5,487 nt of DNA from Alphaproteobacteria bacterium. GTDB taxonomy: Bacteria > Pseudomonadota > Alphaproteobacteria > Sphingomonadales > Sphingomonadaceae. The stretch spans positions 1 through 5,487 of the forward strand of contig JAGWVG010000128.1 of NCBI GenBank assembly GCA_018970965.1. The letters are read 5' to 3'. Below the pieces are notes generated by a model. It saw nothing but the letters and a program-made list of their open reading frames with translations. It ran no database searches and was not told the DNA's origin. How positions within the stretch are numbered: the first letter of the stretch is position 1; every line of letters begins with the position of its first letter. Of this stretch, positions 1 to 4,296 are shown piece by piece. A program made the translations under genes and the position numbers.

Positions 1-279
1 CTCACCATCCCTGGCGGGGTCGGCACGATGGATGAGCTTTGGGAAGCGATCAGCTGGGCCCAATTGGGTTATCACCAAAAGCCAGTTGGCCTGCTCAACA
101 CCGCAGGCTTTTATGACAAGCTGATTGAGTTCAACCACCATATGGTGTCGGTCGGCTTTATCCGGCCGCAGCACAAGGACATCCTGATCGCCGATGCAGA
201 TTTGGAGCGGCTGTTGGAGCGGATGGCGAGTTACGAACCGCATCAGACCATTTTTGCAATGAAGGCAAAAGACCTCTGA
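1..279 (+). CDS. LOG family / TIGR00730 Rossmann-fold protein, C-terminal part (5' end outside window)
   Basis: The reading frame is open from base 1 and ends at TGA 277-279, leaving 92 visible residues. Its fourth to twelfth residues read PGGVGTMDE, the PGGxGTxxE signature of the LOG (lysine decarboxylase-like, TIGR00730) family. It is followed by the usual ELWEAISWAQLG helix and a KPVGLLN strand. Characterised family members are cytokinin-riboside 5'-monophosphate phosphoribohydrolases, which hydrolyse the N-glycosidic bond of a nucleotide to release ribose 5-phosphate; the Glu of this motif is catalytic. Typical members have about 190-200 residues, so roughly half is missing, including the other conserved Arg and Gly-rich segment. 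The third motif residue is V rather than the common Y, which I take as family variation. The stop codon overlaps the proposed crtB start (CTGA, 276-279), suggesting co-transcription and translational coupling. The real substrate in this organism is not known; AMP or other nucleotide 5'-monophosphates are possible. The family call is secure, the function is inferred. Confidence 0.88.
   Translation, partial: LTIPGGVGTMDELWEAISWAQLGYHQKPVGLLNTAGFYDKLIEFNHHMVSVGFIRPQHKDILIADADLERLLERMASYEPHQTIFAMKAKDL
261..265 (+). promoter_or_regulatory. Ribosome binding site supporting the CTG start of crtB
   Basis: GAAGG lies inside the end of the preceding gene, 10 bases before the CTG at 276. It is a moderate Shine-Dalgarno match at a slightly long but acceptable spacing. 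No comparable purine-rich site precedes the alternative TTG at 336. Confidence 0.4.
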
Positions 280-1163
280 GCCCGCAACTGGCAGACCGGA
301 CCGCGCTTGTCGCCCATGCACGCGACAGCATTGCCTTGGGCTCCAAATCCTTTGCCTTGGCGTCTAAGCTCTTTGATCCCGCAACGCGCGAACGCGCATG
401 GCTGCTCTACAGCTGGTGCCGTGCCTGCGACGATATTGCCGATGGGCAAGACCATGGCGGGGCCTTGAGCCGCGTAGAAAATCCGGAAGAACGCCTCGCT
501 TATTTGCGCGAGATGACGGAGCGCGCCTTAGCGGGTGGCGCGACTGGCGCCCCGGCCTTTGATGCACTGGCGTTAGTTGTCAAAGAATGCGGCATTCCGC
601 ACCAATGGCCCCGCGATTTAATCCAAGGATTTGCAATGGATGCGGCGGGCTTTTCCCCGCGCAACGCGAACGAGCTGCTTACTTATTGCTATCATGTCGC
701 TGGTGTGGTCGGGCTGATGATGGCCTGCCTGATGGGGGTGCGCACTGACGACAGCGATACGCTCGGCCGTGCGAATGATTTAGGCCTGGCCTTCCAATTG
801 GCCAATATCGCCCGAGATGTGAGCGAGGATGCCGATGCCGGGCGCTGCTACATTCCGATGGATTGGCTGGCTGAGGCCGATATTCCGCCCGGCGAGCATA
901 TGAAAACACATTATCGCCCGGCTATGGCGCAAATCGCGCAACGTATGGCGAAAATGGCGGCAGGCTATGAAGCGAGTGCGCGGATTGGCGCACGTCGCCT
1001 TCCCTTCCGGTGCCGCTGGGCCGTGTTGGCCGCTGCAGGTATTTATGGCGATATTGCACGCGAAGTTGCCCAGCGTGGGGCCGCCGCTTGGGATCATCGC
1101 GTTGTCACCTCCAAAGCGGCCAAGGCCGGTTGGGTCGCGCGCGCCTTTGTGCAGGCGCTGTAA
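276..1163 (+). CDS. crtB: Phytoene synthase (squalene/phytoene synthase family)
   Basis: This enzyme condenses two geranylgeranyl diphosphates to phytoene, the committed step of carotenoid synthesis. From the CTG at 276 the protein has 295 residues, close to the usual bacterial CrtB length. The first Asp-rich motif, CDDIAD, is at residues 51-56, and the second lies in QLANIARDVSED (174-185), with D181 and D185 as metal ligands. QGFAMDA (117-123) and YCYHVAGVVGL (137-147) match conserved family segments, and GRCYIP (189-194) follows the second motif as in sphingomonad CrtB. Start choice: residues ALVAHARDSIALGSKSF (10-26) fit the usual N-terminal helix of the family, so the protein must begin upstream of the TTG at 336. 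Yet no ATG, GTG or TTG occurs in this frame between the in-frame stop at 126-128 and base 336. CTG at 276 overlaps the preceding stop as CTGA and has a GAAGG upstream, so I chose it. HpnC/HpnD-type squalene synthesis is a less likely alternative. The family is certain; the exact start is moderately sure. Confidence 0.9.
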   Translation: MSPQLADRTALVAHARDSIALGSKSFALASKLFDPATRERAWLLYSWCRACDDIADGQDHGGALSRVENPEERLAYLREMTERALAGGATGAPAFDALALVVKECGIPHQWPRDLIQGFAMDAAGFSPRNANELLTYCYHVAGVVGLMMACLMGVRTDDSDTLGRANDLGLAFQLANIARDVSEDADAGRCYIPMDWLAEADIPPGEHMKTHYRPAMAQIAQRMAKMAAGYEASARIGARRLPFRCRWAVLAAAGIYGDIAREVAQRGAAAWDHRVVTSKAAKAGWVARAFVQAL

Positions 1164-1210
1164 CCGCCTTTCGCCTCCCTCATCTTTTGTGCCTTTGCCT
1201 TGTCATCTTT
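1164..1210 (+). other. Pyrimidine-rich, G-poor spacer between crtB and ispG; possible Rho-loading region
   Basis: Of the 47 bases after the crtB stop, 39 are C or T (18 C, 21 T) with 6 G and 2 A. There is no hairpin with a T-run that would make an intrinsic terminator. A C-rich, G-poor, unstructured transcript directly after a stop codon is the kind of sequence Rho factor uses. It is shorter than a full rut site and the composition may be incidental, so the call is tentative. Confidence 0.25.
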
Positions 1211-1223
1211 GGCACGGTATAGC
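1195..1223 (+). promoter_or_regulatory. Candidate sigma-70-type promoter for ispG, predicting a leaderless mRNA
   Basis: TTGCCT (1195-1200, 4 of 6 matches to TTGACA) and TATAGC (1218-1223, 4 of 6 to TATAAT) are separated by 17 bases, the optimal spacing. If the -10 box ends at position -7, transcription would begin at base 1230, the A of the ispG ATG. No Shine-Dalgarno sequence is visible before that ATG, which agrees with leaderless initiation. A better -35 match, TTGTCA at 1200-1205, is only 12 bases from the -10 box. Both boxes are imperfect, so this remains a hypothesis. Confidence 0.33.
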
Positions 1224-1229
1224 GCGGAC

Positions 1230-2369
1230 ATGTCTTCAATACGCCCTTGGCGCGAGATTGCGCGCCGCAAATCCCGTCAAATCATGGTCGGCAGCGTGCC
1301 CGTGGGGGGCGATGCGCCCATCAGTGTCCAGACAATGACCAACACACTCACGTCAGATGCCAAGGCGACAATTGACCAAATCCGCCGTTGTGAAGAGGCG
1401 GGCGTCGATATCATTCGCGTCTCTTGCCCGGATGAGGCCTCAACCGCAGCGTTAAAGCAGATTGTGCGAGCAGCCCGTGTGCCTGTGGTCGCTGACATCC
1501 ATTTCCACTACAAACGCGCGCTGGAAGCGGCCGATGCGGGCGCTGCATGCTTGCGCATCAACCCCGGCAATATCGGCAGCGCTGAGCGCGTGAATGAAGT
1601 GGTAAACGCCGCCAAGGCCAATGGCTGCGCCATCCGCATTGGCGTCAACGCGGGCAGCCTCGAAAAGGACTTGCTCGAAAAATATGGCGAGCCCTGCCCT
1701 GAAGCATTGGTGGAATCCGCACTCGACCATATCAAACTGCTGCAAGATCGCGACTTTCATCAGTTTAAGGTCGCCGTAAAAGCATCCGACGTTTTCCTCG
1801 CCGTCTCTGCCTATATGGGTTTGGCCGAAGCAGTGGATTGCCCGCTGCATCTGGGCATTACCGAGGCTGGCGGCCTGATTGGCGGCACCGTCAAATCCGC
1901 CATTGGCATTGGCAATCTGCTGTGGGCGGGCATTGGCGATACCATCCGCGTTTCGCTATCTGCTGAGCCGGAAGAAGAAGTCCGCGTTGGCTATGAAATT
2001 CTAAAAGCACTGGGTCTGCGCACGCGCGGCGTGCGCGTTGTCTCGTGCCCCAGCTGCGCGCGTCAGGGCTTTGACGTGATCCGAACCGTCCAAAAGCTTG
2101 AAGATGCACTCCAGCACATCAAAACGCCGATGTCGCTTTCGGTCCTTGGCTGCGTCGTCAATGGCCCGGGTGAAGCGCGCGAGACGGATATTGGCATTAC
2201 TGGCGGCGGCAATGGCAAACATATGGTCTTTCTCTCAGGCGTCACCGACCATCATGTTGAAGATGCCAATATGATTGATCACATCGTCAAGCTGGTGGAG
2301 GCTAAGGCTGCTGAAATTGAAGCTGGCACCTCGGTGAGTATGGACAGTCTGCACGGACGCGCCGCATGA
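1230..2369 (+). CDS. ispG: 4-hydroxy-3-methylbut-2-en-1-yl diphosphate synthase (MEP pathway)
   Basis: IspG (GcpE) reductively converts methylerythritol 2,4-cyclodiphosphate to HMBPP in the cytosol, using a [4Fe-4S] cluster and electrons from flavodoxin or ferredoxin. The 379-residue length fits the two-domain bacterial form. The N-terminal TIM-barrel domain (about 1-260) opens with [19 protein letters not shown], then SVQTMTNT (32-39), [11 protein letters not shown] (58-68) and LRINPGNIG (108-116). The C-terminal iron-sulphur domain carries the three cluster cysteines C273 and C276 (CPSC) and C308, with the fourth ligand E315 in [11 protein letters not shown]. This is the spacing of the E. 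coli ligands C270, C273, C305 and E312. The frame also allows a TTG start at 1200, but ATG 1230 gives the family-typical N-terminus. Neither has a clear ribosome binding site; the ATG may be at the transcript's 5' end. The gene follows crtB by 66 bases and overlaps the GNAT gene by ATGA. All expected active-site ligands are intact. Confidence 0.97.
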   Translation: MSSIRPWREIARRKSRQIMVGSVPVGGDAPISVQTMTNTLTSDAKATIDQIRRCEEAGVDIIRVSCPDEASTAALKQIVRAARVPVVADIHFHYKRALEAADAGAACLRINPGNIGSAERVNEVVNAAKANGCAIRIGVNAGSLEKDLLEKYGEPCPEALVESALDHIKLLQDRDFHQFKVAVKASDVFLAVSAYMGLAEAVDCPLHLGITEAGGLIGGTVKSAIGIGNLLWAGIGDTIRVSLSAEPEEEVRVGYEILKALGLRTRGVRVVSCPSCARQGFDVIRTVQKLEDALQHIKTPMSLSVLGCVVNGPGEARETDIGITGGGNGKHMVFLSGVTDHHVEDANMIDHIVKLVEAKAAEIEAGTSVSMDSLHGRAA

Positions 2370-2848
2370 CCCTCTCTATCCGCGTCGCCACCCGCGATGA
2401 CATCGCGCTCATCGCCCAATTTATTCGCGCTTTGGCAGATTATGAAAAGCTGCTCCATGAGGTGCGCTTTGATGAGGCTGTGCTCGCCGACAAACTCTTT
2501 GGCGCGCGTCCCTATGCCGAAGTGCTGATTGGCGAAATTGACGGCAGCCCCCAAGGCTTTGCTTTGTTCTTCCACAATTTTTCCACCTTTGAGGGCAAGC
2601 CCGGCATTTATCTGGAAGATTTGTTTGTGAACCCCAGCGCCCGTGGCAGCGGCCTGGGCACGGCGCTTCTCGCGCGACTGGCGCAGCTGGCGGTAGAGCG
2701 GGATTGTGCGCGGCTCGAATGGTCGGTGCTTGATTGGAACGCGCCCTCTATTGGCTTTTACAAAGCGCTGGGCGCCAAACCGATGGATGAATGGACTGTC
2801 TTTCGCCTTGATGGCGCAGCACTTACCGGGCTTGCCCAACGCGCTTGA
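2366..2848 (+). CDS. GNAT family N-acetyltransferase, SSAT/thialysine acetyltransferase-like
   Basis: This is a 160-residue single-domain cytosolic acetyltransferase that would move an acetyl group from acetyl-CoA to a primary amine. The opening [23 protein letters not shown] (5-27) is the usual first strand and helix. YLEDLFVNP (82-90) leads into the acetyl-CoA pyrophosphate loop RGSGLGTA (93-100), and [19 protein letters not shown] (119-137) ends the core. The combination of YEKL, YLEDLFV, and WNAPSIGFY resembles the SSAT subgroup (spermidine/spermine and thialysine N-acetyltransferases). By analogy with human SSAT, E84 and D85 would contact the amine and Y132 would be the general acid. The actual substrate (polyamine, thialysine or another amine) cannot be decided here. 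The ATG overlaps the ispG stop in ATGA and has no strong ribosome binding site, so translation is probably coupled to ispG. No metabolic link to isoprenoids is evident. Family certain, subgroup likely. Confidence 0.92.
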   Translation: MTLSIRVATRDDIALIAQFIRALADYEKLLHEVRFDEAVLADKLFGARPYAEVLIGEIDGSPQGFALFFHNFSTFEGKPGIYLEDLFVNPSARGSGLGTALLARLAQLAVERDCARLEWSVLDWNAPSIGFYKALGAKPMDEWTVFRLDGAALTGLAQRA

Positions 2849-2882
2849 ACCCAAGCCAGACGACCCCATTTATGCCCCATAC

Positions 2883-2901
2883 CAGCGGCAACACCCCGCT
2901 G
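2883..2901 (+). other. Short stem-loop directly before the pirin ribosome binding site
   Basis: CAGCGG (2883-2888) and CCGCTG (2896-2901) can pair in a 6-bp GC-rich stem with a 7-base loop. The stem ends on the first G of the Shine-Dalgarno sequence. No T-run follows, so it is not an intrinsic terminator. It could slow read-through or influence access to the ribosome binding site, or it may be chance. Confidence 0.22.
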
Positions 2902-2908
2902 AGGTGAG
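2901..2908 (+). promoter_or_regulatory. Ribosome binding site of the pirin gene
   Basis: GAGGTGAG lies 7 bases before ATG 2916, followed by the A-rich spacer ATAAAAC. It is the strongest Shine-Dalgarno match on the + strand of this window, and it fixes the pirin start. Confidence 0.75.
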
Positions 2909-2915
2909 ATAAAAC

Positions 2916-3611
2916 ATGATTGAAGTTCGCCCCTTTGCCAGCCTTGGCCATGCGGATCATGGTTGGTTGAATGCACGGCACCATTTTAGTTTCGCCAATT
3001 ATTATGACCCGGCCCGTATGGGCTGGGGCGCCATTCGCGTCTGGAATGATGATCAGATTGCGCCGGAAACAGGGTTTCCGCCGCATGGCCATGCCAATAT
3101 GGAAATCATCACTTATGTCCGCACCGGCGCGATCAGCCATCGCGATAGTCTGGGCAATGCTGGGCGCACGCCGGGCGGCGATGTGCAAGTGATGAGCGCG
3201 GGGACAGGCATTCAACATGCCGAATATAATTTGGAAGGCGAAGAAACGACGCTCTTTCAAATCTGGGTTCTTCCCGATGCGCAAGGCGGCGCGCCCTCTT
3301 GGGGCCAACGCGCCTTTCCCAAGGGCGATCGTGCGGGCCAGTGGGTGACATTGGCCAGCGGCCAAGGAGACGGAGATGCCCTCCCCATTCGGGCGGATGC
3401 CCGCGTTTTGGGGGCCACGCTCAACGCAGGCGAAGCCCTAACGCTAGATGCAGACCCGGCCCGGCATCTTTATCTTGTGCCGGCCACTGGCGCGATCACG
3501 GTGAATGGTATCGCAGCAAATGCCCGCGATGGTGTGGCGATTACGGGAGAAAGCCAAATTACCATTCACGCTTCAGAAAATGCTGAGCTGGTGCTGGTCG
3601 ACGCCCGCTGA
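2916..3611 (+). CDS. Pirin family protein (bicupin, YhhW-like)
   Basis: The 231-residue product is a cytosolic double-cupin protein of the pirin family, the same size as E. coli YhhW, which has quercetin 2,3-dioxygenase activity in vitro. The N-terminal cupin holds the family hallmarks HHFSFANYYDP (22-32), FPPHGHANMEIITYV (54-68) and GDVQVMSAGTGIQHAEYN (88-105). The expected metal ligands H57, H59, H101 and E103 are all present, matching the human pirin ligands by position within one residue, so metal binding is very likely. FQIWVLP and the downstream PSWGQRAFPK segment close the first half. The C-terminal half (about 145-231) is a degenerate cupin without a metal site, as usual for this subgroup. 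It follows the GNAT gene by 67 bases and has its own good ribosome binding site, so it may be a third gene in the ispG transcript or separately transcribed. Its physiological role is unknown: dioxygenase activity and regulatory protein-protein roles have both been reported in the family. It converges with the GST gene with no gap. Confidence 0.94.
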   Translation: MIEVRPFASLGHADHGWLNARHHFSFANYYDPARMGWGAIRVWNDDQIAPETGFPPHGHANMEIITYVRTGAISHRDSLGNAGRTPGGDVQVMSAGTGIQHAEYNLEGEETTLFQIWVLPDAQGGAPSWGQRAFPKGDRAGQWVTLASGQGDGDALPIRADARVLGATLNAGEALTLDADPARHLYLVPATGAITVNGIAANARDGVAITGESQITIHASENAELVLVDAR

Positions 3612-3646
3612 TTAGGCACGGTAATCCGCGATAATATCGCCAGCGG
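3605..3646. repeat. Nested inverted repeats across the convergent pirin/GST stop codons
   Basis: Outer arms CCGCTG (3605-3610) and CAGCGG (3641-3646) enclose two further inverted repeats. These are GATTA/TAATC (3610-3614 and 3622-3626, loop of 7) and GCGATA/TATCGC (3628-3633 and 3635-3640, one central base). Drawn as RNA or single-stranded DNA, this gives a three-way junction with both stop codons in or next to it; the base at 3610 can pair in only one of the two helices. No T-run flanks it on either strand, so it is not a standard bidirectional terminator. The arms are short and lie mostly within coding sequence, so chance is a real possibility. Confidence 0.3.
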
Positions 3647-4295
3647 CGCGAAGCTCATCCTCATGGGTGACTTCGCGCCAGCTTTCGATCAGGGCCTCTG
3701 CTTCCCATTGTCGCATTGCCGGGTGATCTAAAATATGGTCCACCCACGCTTGGCCCGAGGCACCGACATCAAGCGCATAAGTCCGCACGCGAAAGGCAAC
3801 GGGCGCAAAAAACGCATCCACAGCGCTAAATTGCGGTCCTGCCAAATAGGGGCCGCCAAAGCGTGACAAGCCTTCCGCCCAAAGCTCTGTGATCCGCGCG
3901 ATATTGGCCTTCAAGGCATCTGACATAGGTTTTGGACGCACGCGGACACCCACATTCATCGTGCAATCATTGCGCAGCGCAGAAAATCCGGAATGCATTT
4001 CTGCCACCGCACATTGCGCCCAAGCCCGCGCATCAGCGTCCTGCGGCCAAACCTCTGGGTAGCGATCCGCCAGATACAATGTGATACCAAGACTGTCGTA
4101 AATTGTCCGCCCCTCATGCTGCAGCACAGGCACTTGCCCAGTGGGCGAGAAGGCTCGGAAATCGTCATAATTATTGGGCTTTAAAAAGGGCTCTAACCGA
4201 TCTTCAAAGTTGAGACCCAGCGCCTTCATCAACACCCAAGGCCTAAGGCTCCAGCTGGAATAATTCCGATTTGCGGTAATCAGCACATAACGCAT
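3612..4295 (-). CDS. Glutathione S-transferase family protein
   Basis: The 227-residue protein has the two-domain layout of a cytosolic GST, which typically conjugates glutathione to electrophiles or uses it in isomerase or peroxidase reactions. The thioredoxin-like N-terminal domain begins with MRYVLITANRNYSSWSLRPW, with the candidate catalytic serines S13 and S14. It continues to SPTGQVPVL (50-58), whose cis-Pro is P56, and to the glutathione gamma-glutamyl contact motif DSLGITLYLADRYP (67-80, D67-S68). The helical C-terminal domain (about 88-220) includes GGPYLAGPQFSAVDAFFAPV (147-166), with the conserved N-capping box at S157-D160. The frame stays open to 4454, but that extension overlaps the MFS gene and resembles nothing. 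ATG 4295 is chosen because the recognised N-terminus begins there and GGAGGTG lies just upstream. It starts one base after the MFS stop, indicating an operon. The class and substrate are not clear. Its stop abuts the pirin stop. Confidence 0.93.
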   Translation of the reverse strand: MRYVLITANRNYSSWSLRPWVLMKALGLNFEDRLEPFLKPNNYDDFRAFSPTGQVPVLQHEGRTIYDSLGITLYLADRYPEVWPQDADARAWAQCAVAEMHSGFSALRNDCTMNVGVRVRPKPMSDALKANIARITELWAEGLSRFGGPYLAGPQFSAVDAFFAPVAFRVRTYALDVGASGQAWVDHILDHPAMRQWEAEALIESWREVTHEDELRAAGDIIADYRA

Positions 4296-4296
4296 T

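Noticed and set aside
331..360. TTGCCTTGG occurring twice 20 bases apart
   Set aside because: Both copies encode conserved residues of CrtB in ordinary codons; the repeat is a by-product of Ala-Leu codons.
967..1338. + strand frame of 123 codons bridging crtB and ispG
   Set aside because: It overlaps conserved coding sequence of both genes in another frame, and it has a Pro/Arg/Ser-rich composition typical of shadow frames.
2279..2869. Long open frame (196 codons) on the - strand opposite the GNAT gene
   Set aside because: It is fully antisense to a clear GNAT coding sequence, shows no domain I recognise, and has the low-complexity look of a GC-rich shadow frame.
2845..2873. Possible pirin promoter TTGAAC-N17-ATTTAT
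   Set aside because: The -10 box matches the consensus at only 3 of 6 positions and the -35 box overlaps the GNAT stop, so it is too weak to list as a feature.
2706..2912. + strand frame of 68 codons that extends from the GNAT gene to just before pirin
   Set aside because: Most of it is the GNAT gene in another frame. The tail after 2848 is too short to judge and no ribosome binding site supports an internal start.
2823..3365. Open frame of 180 codons on the - strand opposite the start of the pirin gene, with a hydrophobic end
   Set aside because: It lies opposite strongly conserved pirin motifs. The hydrophobic stretch reads the reverse of the GNAT-pirin gap and looks incidental.
3628..3640. 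Near-perfect palindrome GCGATA-A-TATCGC as an operator or intrinsic terminator
   Set aside because: It lies inside the GST coding end, has no T-run and sits far from any promoter. I kept it only as part of the nested repeats at the junction.
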